DNA of 64,000 nt, taken from NCBI GenBank assembly GCA_004352715.1, contig SCFE01000084.1, forward strand, positions 1,510,856 to 1,574,855, written 5' to 3'. The notes below the pieces were generated by a model. It worked only from the letters and a program-made list of their open reading frames with translations, had not been told where the DNA came from and did not search any database. The position numbers were made by a program, and so were the translations under genes. Origin of the DNA: Hofstenia miamia. Its lineage: Eukaryota > Xenacoelomorpha > Acoela. This document shows positions 10,750 through 22,042 of this stretch, in pieces (within the stretch, counting starts at the first letter, position 1; every line of letters starts with the position of its first letter).

Positions 10750-11165
10750 CCGACTATATACTCGATTCAATGCGGTTGCCATCATTCGTATACTTATCAC
10801 CTACAGTATCTGGATGTAACTTACTTTAATAGGGTTTTAAGCAATCACTATAATGTTGGTGTTTTTGACAATGTTTCATTCCAGAACACTTCTGATGGAA
10901 CAAGATCTGAAGCAGTAGTTTTATTCAAACCTCGTGTGGTTAGAAGGGAGCTTTGCTATGCAAAGTATTTTACTAGAGTTGTTCCACTATCGATCTATCC
11001 GATTCGAAATTCTGGTTTAAATATTTTCGACAGGCCACATTTATTCAAAAAACAATTATATGATTATATTCGCTATAAAGCCAGCAACTGCAAATTTGAT
11101 CAACCCTGCACTTGGATGTTATTGTGTCATTGTCAAAAATTGTCGTCAGAATGCGTCATTCTTTC
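10750..11165 (+). pseudogene. LINE reverse transcriptase C-terminal fragment
   Basis: An open frame of about 130 residues has the shape of the extreme C terminus of non-LTR retrotransposon ORF2. A basic block (VVRRELCYAKYFTRVVPLS) is followed by a LFKKQLYDYI segment and a CTWMLLCHC cysteine cluster. I know similar WNxLP..FK..L..CTW..CxC endings from LINE proteins. There is no upstream RT domain, so this is a 5'-truncated copy. The frame runs on into the Tc1 terminal repeat, which is incidental. Confidence 0.5.
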
Positions 11166-11591
11166 TATGGATCCATCTTTACAATTTTTCATGGAAATTA
11201 AAGTTATATATATGAATATATATACAGTTGTGTTCAAAATTATTCAACCCCCACTGCAGTAAAGTGTTTTAGCAAGTTTGACATTTATTTTTTATCTTGT
11301 TTACATTCAGAACAAATAAGTACTTGTGAAATAGACAAATGCAACTTAAATTACAACAATATTTTTCGTAACATACCAACAAATGTCTTTTCTGTGATTA
11401 CGTCATTGACAAAATTATTCAACCCCTTAAAGATTACCACTCTTAAGAACAGAGGTTTCCATCAGGTGCTTTCAATCAGGTGGTAAACACACCTGTAGAT
11501 GTGAACAGAACCATAACGAGCAACAATTAAGCAGATTTAAAAGGCCTGAGATACTCAGCTCCTTCTTGACAGTTAATGGTGTCTTTGCAAC

Positions 11592-12679
11592 ATGGTGAAG
11601 TCCAGGGAATGGTCAAAGAAGTCAAGAGAGGAGGTCATTTCTCTTCATAAACGAGGATATGGATATAAAAAGATAGCAAAAACATTAAATATTTCAAGAG
11701 ACACAATTGGAAGCATAGTTCGCAAGTTTAAAGCCAAAGGCACGGTGGAAACGCTACCTGGGCGCGGCAGAAAGAGGATGCTGTCGGCAACTGCTGTCCG
11801 GTACCTGAAGCGAAAGGTGGACAAAAATCCTCGGGTGACAGCTGAGGAACTGCGACAGGACTTGTCAGAGGGAGGTACTCATNNNNNNNNNNNNNNNNNN
11901 NNNNNNNNNNNNNNNNNNNNNNNNNNNNNNNNNNNNNNNCGACAGGACTTGTCAGAGGGAGGTACTCATGTTTCTGCCCAGACAATAAGGCGCACACTGC
12001 GAGGTGAAGGCCTCCATGCCAGAACTCCCAGGCGCACCCCCCTGCTGACTCCAAAGCACAAGAAGAGTCGACTCCAGTATGCAAAAAACCACGTGGACAA
12101 ACCACAAAGGTTTTGGGATACTGTCCTCTGGACCGACGAGACAAAATTGGAACTCTTTGGGCATATGGATCAACGATATGTTTGGAGGAGGAAGAACGAG
12201 GCCTATAAAGAAAAGAACACCTTGCCTACGGTGAAGCATGGTGGGGGTCAGTCATGCTCTGGGGCTGTTTCGCTTCTTCAGGTACAGGGAATCTCCAGCG
12301 TGTGCAAGGTACCATGAATTCAATTAACTACCAGGAGATCTTGGGTGCAAATGTCATGCAGTCAGTGACAAAGCTGAAGCTTGGGAGACATTGGACCTTC
12401 CAACAGGACAACGATCCCAAGCATACCTCCAAATCTACCATGGCTTGGTTGCAGACAAAGAGCTGGAAGATTCTGGAGTGGCCATCGCAATCCCCCGACT
12501 TAAATCCCATAGAAAATCTCTGGTGGGACTTGAAGAAGGCGGTTGCAGCACGCAAGCCCAAGAATATCAATGAACTGGAGGCCTTTGCCCAGGAGGAATG
12601 GGCTAAGAAACTTGTGCCAAGCTATGTTTTACGTCTGAAGGACGTTATTACTGCCAAAGGGTGTTGTACTAAGTACTGA
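11592..12679 (+). pseudogene. Tc1 family DD34E transposase (one frameshift)
   Basis: The ATG at 11592 begins an N-terminal paired-like helix-turn-helix (residues ~8-55, KIAKTLNISRDTIGSIVRK), followed by a GRGRKR hook. The catalytic residues are D in LWTDETKLELFG, D in FQQDNDPKHT and E in SPDLNPIENLWWDLKK, with 34 residues between the second D and E. One missing base near 12247, in the GGG-rich VKHGGG motif, moves the frame; coding resumes at 12254 and ends TGA at 12679. A 57-N gap (11883-11939) is bounded by a 30-bp repeat (11853-11882, 11940-11969) and is probably an unmerged overlap. Collapsing it removes 29 codons and keeps frame. Intact length would be near the usual ~340 residues. Confidence 0.9.
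11883..11939. other. Assembly gap, 57 N
   Basis: Flanked by a 30-bp direct repeat (11853-11882, 11940-11969), consistent with overlapping contig ends. Confidence 0.9.
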
Positions 12680-12916
12680 AGACATATGTGACTAAGGGGT
12701 TGAATAATTTTGTCAATGACGTAATCACAGAAAAGACATTTGTTGGTATGTTACGAAAAATATTGTTGTAATTTAAGTTGCATTTGTCCATTTCACAAGT
12801 ACTTATTTGTTCTGAATATAAACAAGATAAAAAATAAATGTCAAACTTGCTAAAACACTTTACTGCAGTGGGGGTTGAATAATTTTGAACACAACTGTAT
12901 ATATATATATATATAT

Positions 12917-13155
12917 TGTAGCATCGACTGTTAAAGTAATATTATAGTAGGAGTAACATCTACAGTACGAGCGTAATAAACAACTGTGTGTAAGCACTGA
13001 GAGCGAGAAAGTCTACGAAAACAGCTAACCATGTGGCAGGAGTAATTTAGTTTAGTGAATGGCAAGAGAATTGTAATAATAGCATCAAGCACGTGAGACA
13101 ATGCCATTTGGGATCTGGAAGAACCAGACGTAAAATCGCAAGGGAGATGCACTTA
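12917..13155. repeat. Possible LTR remnant
   Basis: Starts TGTAGCATCGACTG right after the Tc1 TA repeat, and contains aataaa at about 12975. A G-rich run on the minus strand at 13158-13180 could be a polypurine tract for the minus-strand Gypsy element. No second LTR copy was found in the window, so the call is weak. Confidence 0.25.
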
Positions 13156-13929
13156 TCGTCCCTCAGACCTACCCCCGGCTCTTCCTTGTAATGAAACAAA
13201 TTTTGTTCGACATCCTATGAATATTTAGCTTAGAATAAGTAAATGAGCAACCAATTGAAGCGAAACCAAAAAGTTTTATTGCAAATGTGTAACAAAATTG
13301 TAATTATATAAGAGCATTATTAAACAATTTAGCAAGTACCAGTGACCAAAGTCACGCGTTGGCAGATTACAAATTTAAATAAATTTAAATAAACAACGCA
13401 GCACTAAATAAGATGAGATCTTTCGCCCAACTCTCCATGTTTGCTATTTGAAGGAGTTTACCGCTGCTACACGCCCATCTGGATAGTGAAAAAAGTTCTG
13501 TGTGCCAAATGTTTATAAGAGTTTGTGCAGTGTCTCCTCTGTAGAGAAGGTTGTAGGTTTTATCAAAGAGTTCAAGGATATGAGTATTACTTCAGTTGGT
13601 GTTTGATAAGTCCTCATTGCGGGTGAGCTATGCAAAATTCTCCAAATCTGTAGTGAGTATCTTTTTGTACTTTATGTATTTAAGTTCCGTAAATGATTTA
13701 GGAATCTCTACAGATTGGCAGAGGTTCTTGATGCATCTTTGAAAGATAACATAGTACTTGCAGTAAAGTTTTTGGCCCTTGAGGGCTATCATAAGTGTCA
13801 TTTTAGAATCTACATCAGAAATATGAGCTTAACTAGTATTGAGTTTCAAGTCCGGAAAGAAGTACTTGAAGACTTCTGATAACAAATTGTGGTAAGTTGT
13901 GTTTTTATATAGAAAGTTAATATTTTCCA

Positions 13930-16660
13930 TGATTAGTTACTCCGTCATTTTATCTGGGTCGTTTATGTCCGTCCTGATCATCGTCACAATTACGAAGCAT
14001 TAGGAGACATCGTAGTATTTAAACTCTTCTTTCCAAAGGTTTAACCAAATTAGGTCATTGGCTCTGGCAAATAAGGTAATGTTTTTTTACTCTTTTACTG
14101 GAGATTTTTTGTTTTACGTCAGCAATTGTTCAGTGAATAGCTTCACCTTTTTTGTAGATAGTTTCGGGAGTATTTTTGCCATCAACATATAGGCGATTTT
14201 CTTGATGTCGTTCTTTAAGTTTTTTGACTGCTTCTTTGAATTATGGGGTTTCCTTGAACCAACATATATCTTTGTGGTTGTTAAAATAGAGTTGTGTGCT
14301 GGGGATATCATGGTAAACAGGTTTTGGCTTTTTATCCTTCATGTATGGCATTACGATGGTAATGTTGATAATGGCAGGGGGATACAAAAATGTTTTTAGT
14401 AGCAACTTTGTCTTTCAGTTCTAACCAGTTTCCATGAGTTGTTCATTGACTACTTTGTTGATCTGTTCCTGTATTCATGGTGATAGTTTGAGTGTGGCTT
14501 TCTTGAGGAGTTCTTCCTTTTCGGCTTTTTGCACGGGAATCTTGCATGTGAGATCTATTTGTCTGTAGGGTAGGTATCTTCCAGATGAGTCGGTTGTTCT
14601 GTACTGATACTAATAAAACTGAATGAATGTTCGGGGTATTGACTGGATAGATATGTATTGAGTGATATATTCTTGTCATTAATGCTGTGATTGCGGCATG
14701 CTTCTAGGTAGTTCTGTGTCAGGTGGGGTAATCATTCTTGGAGCATTTCAGTTGTTAGATGTGAGATGTATGTTTTGTAGTGGGTTTCCAACATTGTGCC
14801 CCACATGTACTTTTTGGTGTAGGTGTGAAAAATGTCTATCTCTTTTTCATGGATGCCAAGCTTGTTTTGAATGATGATCAGAGAGAGTCAGCTGAAGGGG
14901 TTCTCATAATTGATTATTTTGATGATATATTTTTCAAAATTATCAATATTAGTCCAGTAATAGCCAGTTTTTAAGTTTATGGGGAAGAGGAGCAATCACA
15001 ATTTCAAAGAAACAGAGCTTTGGGACTTTGTAGTGTGCTTGTTTGGTAATTGGGCACTTAATGGCATTGGCATGAGTCAGCAAGATGCTGATTAGCCTTA
15101 ATTCTGAGGCTGGCAGGATGTCCGATGTCCAGTATTTATGATTCTTCAAACAATTCTTTTCTGAAGGATGTTTTATCTTTAAAACTAGTTGCTGTTATGA
15201 TGTGAGAAAGTAAATGTTTGATTTTGATCTTTGGCCACTGCTCATTATTGCATTTGTTGACTTTTAGCTGTATCCAGTGATCATGTATTTCATTGAGAGC
15301 TTGTGACTGACTGACTGAAAATTTACATCATATGTTGGTAATTTTCCATCTCATACAGTGCGGATCTAAGATTTCCAGGGTTTGAGCTTGTAGGAGAGTG
15401 TCTATGGCTATTTGCTCCTTGGTTATGATTTTCTGAGTAGGCAAATTTCTGTTGACTAATATGTCTATGGATATTAGATTAGTAATGCTATCCTTAGGTG
15501 TCCTTGCTGAACTAAGTAGATTGGATTGGCAAATGATGAGGAAGTTTTCCAAATACTCCTCCAAATCAAGAACATTGTTAGGTATGGTTTCATTTTTTCT
15601 TCAACATAGACAAATGTGACCTTTACAGAGATAGCCTGAGTAGTAACTAGTACGAGGTTTATGTGTTGCACCATTTTTATGACATTGTTGTCTATTGACT
15701 TTAGAAAGTATATGATCATAAGTTTGCTCCAATCAATGTTGATTGTCGATATTTTTTGGCAGGCACGTTTTTTCTTGATGATTTTATATACATTCTGAAG
15801 TGTTTTATTATGCTCAAATGTGATATGAGTATTGCTGTGTAACTATTCTCTGCTTAGATCTTTCATCCATTCATCATTAAAGATTAATGTGCTAATTTTT
15901 TGACGTTTTTCTGCGTCGATTATAAGGGGTAGAGCTCTGTGGTAGATTTTTTTCTCCAATACACTTAGGAGTTCTAATGTGAGGCGTTTTGTCTTTTCTG
16001 ATAGATTGCATGCACTTATGTGTCATACTCTCTGAGTTGGTATGAAGTAAGGGAGGATTTTTCCTTCGAAAATAGCCATCTTCTCAAGATGTTTCTTGTA
16101 GCTGGCAAACTGCTTGTTGCTGCAATCAGAAGTTATCGAACTGACAGTTGACAGGTTACTGAGAATTTTTCACTTTACTGTTATATGAGATATGGGGGTT
16201 GGTGAATGTTTCCACGTTTTGCTCGCTCTTTTGGATGTTGTAGGGCCCAACAAATTTAAAGGTAGATTGTCTCTAGCTCCTGAATCTGTACCTGGTGCAC
16301 TTATTCTAGTAAATACGTCAGGAGCTGGGAGCATCTCAAAATCTGAGTCTCATGCACTTATACTAACTATGACCTGAGATACAACCATGCATGAGTCTTC
16401 TTCATCAGACAAGTTGTGATTTCTGGCCACTTTGATTTTTGAAGGAGAATGTTTCCATTGCCAGCATTTAATCTTTTAAAGGCAAAGAACCTATGTTAAT
16501 ATGCCATTTGTTATAATCAACAGTTTGTTTAGTAGTGCATTTAGGTTGTATACACATTGCCAATTTAGTAGGTTTAGGTTGCCCAGAAATTTTAGAGATT
16601 GGATTATTGAGATTTCCAATGTTTTGTATTTCTTCAATTAGATCAAGTTGGCTCATGTCA
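13930..16660 (-). pseudogene. Decayed ORF region downstream of Gypsy integrase
   Basis: Minus-strand reading gives many coding-like segments of 60-85 residues, broken by stops and shifts (such as near 15719-15328, 15149-14949 and 14311-14114). They follow directly after the integrase C terminus. In a Ty3/Gypsy element this position would be a third ORF (env-like or unknown) before the 3' LTR. I saw no diagnostic fusion-protein motif or clear transmembrane anchor, so identity is open. 13200-13930 shows nothing recognisable. Confidence 0.35.
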
Positions 16661-16699
16661 TATTGCTCGTCATTTTTGTCATTTTTTAACAGAGTGAAT

Positions 16700-18324
16700 T
16701 CTCACAAGTTGTTTATACATGTGTCTTCAATATTTTTTGCTGTGTGTTTGAGGTTTTGGAAATTTGTGATTTTTCCATTGCTGAGTAAATAGCTGTTGTG
16801 CAAGAGTATCTTTTTTATTGTAAAAGGACCAAAACAAATTGTTGCTAATTTTTGTACTTGTTTTTCTTTTGTATTTACTCCGGGTAAAAATTGGTAGACT
16901 TGGTCGCTAACTTTATGTGGCTCACCATACATGAACTTGTTATAGTATCATGTTTGGTGTACTGCACTTTTAGAGGTGTTGGCACAGATTAATTCATGTG
17001 TTTGTTGCAATTTCAATAGCAGTTTGTTGCAGCATTCATTGTTCATGGCATTGTTGTAGTCTTTCAGTAGCATGCCAATAGGGGTTGTGCCTCCTGGCTG
17101 AAGACTGCTTTGTAGGGCGTCATTTTGGTGGTTGCATGAATAGAGGTGTTGTAGAAAAACTCAATAATTGGTAGTACTTTGCAAATGAATTTGATCTGTC
17201 TGGTTAAGTTGCTCAACTCCTCCATTGGCTTGGGGATAATGAGCCATTGTGTGATTGTGCATGATTTCAAGATGTTTGATTAGACTTTGGAAGATCTTGC
17301 TTTCAAATTGGACACCTTGATCTGTAATTAGATTTTCCATAGGCCTGAATATGCAAATCCAGTTATTTATTACTGCTTTAGCGACTGTAAAGTTGTCTAC
17401 CATTAGTAACACATAAAAGTAGCATTCTTAATCTTTAGATAGCTGTTTGATATCCACATTTATGATATCATTCATTCTCTCCAAAGTGATTTTTTCCAAT
17501 TCAGCCCATTGTTCTGGAAATCGGGATTTGTTTTACCATATACATGTGTGGCATTTATTAATGACGTCCTCAACAGTTTTTCAAAGATGTGTAGTGATGA
17601 ACTGTTCATGGATGGTTATTTCTGTTTGGTGAACACTGGTATGTCCTCTTTCATGAAATTTTTTGACTAATTCTTGTTTATAGTACTCCAGAAGAGCTAT
17701 ATGATTGTTGGTTTTCAATGTTGCATAGATTATTCCTGTGTTGGTGAGCATCCACGTGTATTTGTGGAAATATTTCACTGCCAGTGTATTATTGATGTTT
17801 GATTTCCTTAAGAATGATGTTGATGCACTGTGCATCAGCTATTTCCTCTGGTGTGATTTCCTCTGTTATTGTTATAGCTAGTATTCAGCAACCAATTTTA
17901 TCAATGTTGATGTCCTACAGTTCCTCATATTGATTGGATTGTATGAAGTTGAAGTTCGATTTTTTTTTGCTCAGGTTTTTTAAGTTCCCTCTGATATTGT
18001 GGTAGGGCAGTGCAGAGATTGGCATTGTTGTGGAGTCTGCCTTTTCAGTGTGTGATCATAAAGGAGAAGTCGCTGAGGTATTCAATCCACCTGGCTATTA
18101 TTGAAGAGCAATTGCCAGAGTACTTCTTCAGCCACCATAGGCTGCTGTTGTCATTGCATATGATGAAAATTTCTCTCAAATTAAAAGTGGCGGAAAGTTT
18201 TAACTGACTCTATCTGCACATGCATTTTGAGCTTCATAGCACCATAGTTAAGTTCAGATGTTTGTAGTTTCTGAGAGAAGTATTGCATCAGCTTTTCTTG
18301 TAGGTTGGGTGTAGATTCCAGCAC
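16700..18324 (-). pseudogene. Ty3/Gypsy RNase H-integrase half (inverted)
   Basis: The minus strand, read from 18324, gives the rest of an RNase H domain (YFSQKLQTSELNYGAMK, then ARWIEYLSDFSF). Next is an integrase zinc-binding region (near 17835-17581, HERGHTS). The integrase core has VDNFTVAKAV, LITDQGVQFESKIFQSL and HPQANG-like YPQANGGVEQLN (17412-17200), and the C-terminal domain has GPFTIKKIL (near 16850). Several stops and frameshifts are present. The half begins abruptly inside RNase H, where the plus-strand half at 22043-23713 ends. Confidence 0.8.
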
Positions 18325-18459
18325 TTGAAGAGGCCTCCACTGATGCCCTCACACTTCACATAATGCTGACCCAGCTGTTGTCAACATCACACTTCCACAC
18401 ACAGCACAAGCTGAGTTTCACAATCTTCAGGTTCTGTTTACAGAAGATTCCTTTTTCTT

Positions 18460-19852
18460 ATGAATGATATAAATATTTGATTTTTTAGTCTATCTAAATA
18501 TATATATGTATATATATATATATCAAAAATTTTTCATTTTTGTGACTTCAAAAATTTTTCATTTTTGTGACTAGGAAAATCCTCTTCAGTTATGCTTTTC
18601 TTTAGCACAGATTTGCTTATCAATCAAATCAATTTTTAGTGTAAACATAGTTGTTGTAATTAAATATTCCAATTAAATCTTTTGCTAATTGATGAATGTT
18701 TTTACTTTATTATTTATTAGTATTGTTATTAAATAGCTTTATTCTACACTGTTGCATAAGCATAAATATATATATATATACATTATTTACAAATAATGCA
18801 TATATACAAGCATGAAGTGGACACAGGCTAAAATGTGTTACAACTAAAAATGAAAATAGATTAGAAAGAGATTAAATCTAAATGAAAAATTTAAATAATT
18901 AATGTGTTTTTACAAAATTATACTGTTCTTTTCAGTGTCATCAGTATGTAAAGGGGTTATCTGAAATTCAATAACTATACTTAATGCTGGTTGTGAGACC
19001 TTTCTAAATTTACACTGTCCTCCAACAATTTTTATGCTACAATAATTTCTTTTTGCAAAAAAGAAGCTTACTTTTATCAACTTCACAAATCTTAATTTTA
19101 TTCCTAAACTAATAATGGAAAACATCAATGTGAAATCCTGTACTCTCAATTATACGAATTTTTATTTCCAATACTATCCAGTATCAGTGTTGTTTGCTCC
19201 TAAACCATTATTCCCTGCATGTAATAATAAATATATTTGTAATGTGTACACAAGTATTAGTAACAAATAACAATAATGTGTTAAGGTTCTCTACTCACTG
19301 CTAATTTAATGGCTTATGCCAACCTGATGTCTTATTAGTGGATTAGTTACTTTTATGTGACTCTCAGTGTAATCTGAATTTAACTGGTGCAATGAGTCAC
19401 AAAGAATTTACTCTTGTTGTACATTGAATTAATATATTTGTAATAACAATTCCAGTGTAAATGAATAGAGAATAATTTAAGCATTAACTATAGTTTAACA
19501 CTTAATCAGTTATCCATAATGCAAAATTTAATTAACATATGACTGCAGCTCTTTTCTTCAAACATCAGTGGTGATAAGTTCCGCCCTCAAACAGATTGGG
19601 CATCAGGGATATAATCAATTGAATTATTATACATTTAGTAAATAACAACTAATGTCAATTGGAATTGAGCTATTAACATATAATATTTAGCAATTAAATC
19701 CACTTCAATCAATCTCATTAGGCATTGTCAACTTCCATCAGCAACTTCACCACTACCATCACCACATAGAAATTTAGTTAAGTGGCATTATTTGCAAATC
19801 CAATTTATTAAGTAAATTTAAAGATTGACTGAACTTTAGTAAAAGTTAATTG
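18460..19852. other. AT-rich non-coding stretch
   Basis: No gene seen. It contains a 25-bp tandem duplication (18522-18571, tcaaaaatttttcattttt unit) and short TA tracts. Confidence 0.6.
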
Positions 19853-20030
19853 TTAATGACTAGGGTGGCGCAAAGTCAATAAAGTCATATTGCATTTATG
19901 AGTCAATTATCGCTTGTTTGATTTGCCTGGACAGGTAATTAGTGCAAATAAGCTTATTGTGGCCACTTCGTTAGATCATATAGGGGCATATTTTATTGTT
20001 AGAGCATTAAAGTTATATTAAAAGTCATAT

Positions 20031-21620
20031 TTGCCTTTTAAGAGAAAAATGCCTAATAAAGCTTTAACACAAGCTGAAAAAGCACAAGATGCACAACGAA
20101 AATATCCCAGCAAGTTCAAAATAATTCCTGGAAAGACACTGGTATGCAAGTTATGCAATTGCGAAGTTTCCTGCAATAAAGCTTATTTATATGAACAACA
20201 TAGAAAAACAGATTGACACATGAAAAAATCAGCAAACTTTCAACAACTATCACAGTGCAGCTTAGATTTTTCAACAGATCATTTTGATGAAGATTTCGTG
20301 GAGTTGTGCTTGACTGCAAATATTCCATTTCATCGAGTTAACAAAATGCAAAGTTTCTTCGAGAAACATATGAAAAGAAAACTGCCAAGTGAGACAACAT
20401 GTCGCCGAATTACAAAGACCGTCACCGAAAATAAACTCAAACAAATTAAGGGCGATATGAAAGGAGAGAAAGTGTTCATTATTGTGGACGAAACCCAGAT
20501 ATCAATGAAAAAATATGTTCATGTATTTCTCGGGAAAATATCAGATTTCTCAAAACCAGCCTTAGTTGAAGTNGAAAAGAAAACTGCCAAGTGAGACAAC
20601 ATGTTGCTGAATTACAAAGACTGTCACAGAAAATAAACTCAAACAAATTAAGGGCGATATGAAAGGAGAGAAAGTGTTCATTATTGTGAACAAAACCCAG
20701 ATATCAATGAAAAAATATGTTCGTGTATTTCTTGGGAAAATATCAGATTTCTCAAAACCAGCCTTAGTTGAAGTTGCTGTCGCTGCCAATGCAAATTCAC
20801 AAACCATTGCAAGGCTTATTGATGATGTGTTGCGTCAGTTTGAAATTCCAAGAGATGATTTTTTGCTATGCTTATCCGATGCTGCAGCATATATGAAAGC
20901 TGCATTGAAAATTCTTCGGGAAATGTACCCTAATTTGCATCATTTGACTTGTAGGTGCCATCTTCTCCACAATGTTGCGATGATGATTAAAGCTGAATTT
21001 TCACCAATCAATGATTTGATATCAGCAGTAAAAAGTTCAGTTGTGAAAAATCGAGAAAGACTGTTGCAATTCAGCAGCATCGGCGTCCCCCCAGAGCCGG
21101 TACAAACCAGATGGGGTACATGGATTGAGGCCGCACTTTGGTATGGTTCAAACTGAGGTGCAGTCAAGGATATTGTATGCAATTTTGCAGGGGAAGGGAT
21201 AATTGTTACAAAGGCAATTGCGGCAGTATCATCACCAGAAATACCCAACATGCTTACCAAAATCTGTCAAATGTATTCTGGACTACCTGCCCTTATCAAG
21301 AACTTGGAGCGAGGTGACTGTACGATTGTAGAAGGGCACCAAAAAATTTAATTGTGGATTAATGATATCAAGGTTTTCAGCAATAGTCAAAATGTGGTGC
21401 AATACCTTCAAGATAGAATTGACCAAATGCATGATCTGAAGAAAATTCTGGGTGTAAATGGTGAACAAACTCCTGCTGTTTATGCAAAACTTCAAAACTG
21501 CTCAGCTTCAGATGCAGTTATTGAGTGATCTTTTTCAAAATTAAGCACGATTTTAGAGAAGGATCGTCATTTCAGTTATGAAAATGTTAAATTTTATGTT
21601 AGTGGATATGTGAATAATTT
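20031..21620 (+). pseudogene. hAT transposase remnant (CGGBP1-like N terminus)
   Basis: Near 20049 the frame begins MPNKALTQAEKAQ and leads into a BED/CGGBP1-like zinc-finger region (LVCKLCNCEVSCNKAYLYEQH, then an in-frame stop). The core follows: FDEDFVELCLTANIPFHRV, SETTCRRITKTV, a first acidic residue in VFIIVDETQIS, LLCLSDAAAYMKAA, HHLTCRCHLLHNVA and QTRWGTWIEAA. It ends with a dimerisation-like SFSKLSTILEKDRHF. Stops occur at 20216, 21154 and later. One 201-bp part is present twice around a single N at 20573. It resembles hAT proteins related to CGGBP1. It is inactive as read. Confidence 0.75.
20372..20774 (+). repeat. 201-bp duplication around a single N
   Basis: 20372-20572 and 20574-20774 differ at about eight sites. 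Most are CG versus TG/CA. Likely two alleles or copies joined by the assembler. Confidence 0.85.
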
Positions 21621-22042
21621 ATAATTTTTCTTGTTCCAATTTTTTAAAGTCATATTTTAGGTCATATTAAGCTCTTTTTCAGACATATTATAGGCTCCTA
21701 AAATTCTTTTTAAGGTCATATTTTGGGCTGCCCTATTAATGACCTCTGCTACAATTTAATAATTCATTATAACATTGCCTGGTATACTGTACAAATACTA
21801 AAATCACTTACAGGTATTTCTTAATGCATTTTCTCTAATTTGATGATCAATATTAATTTTAAATTTCTGCTTTGGATTGTATTGGTCAAAAGCCAAGTGA
21901 TTGACTTTTAGCCAAACATACTTTTTACTGTATAATTTTTGGTCCTGTTCTTATGAAACTTGATTAATATTAAATGCTATACAAATACAATCACTAAATA
22001 GAATTTCTAATAACTAAATTATCACTACTATTTTTTATTTTC

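Larger units (their letters stand above)
11225..12897 (+). mobile_element. Tc1-like transposon with 205-bp IR/DR ends
   Basis: Terminal inverted repeats at 11225-11429 and 12693-12897 start CAGTTGTGTTCAAAATTATT and differ at about two positions in 205, so the copy is young. Each repeat holds an outer and an inner copy of aaaattattcaacccc, the IR/DR layout of the Sleeping Beauty/Minos type. TA target sites flank both ends. The inside encodes a DD34E transposase with a frameshift and a small N gap. Confidence 0.93.
19861..21735 (+). mobile_element. hAT transposon, 8-bp target duplication TTAATGAC
   Basis: 1875 bp flanked by perfect TTAATGAC repeats (19853-19860, 21736-21743). The ends are tagggtggcgcaaag and, inward from the right, tagggcagcccaaaa, imperfect inverted repeats. 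It carries a plus-strand hAT-type transposase remnant and lies between the two Gypsy halves. Confidence 0.85.

Noticed and set aside
16192-16792. Plus-strand frames in the Gypsy region
   Set aside because: Antisense shadows of the minus-strand retroelement.
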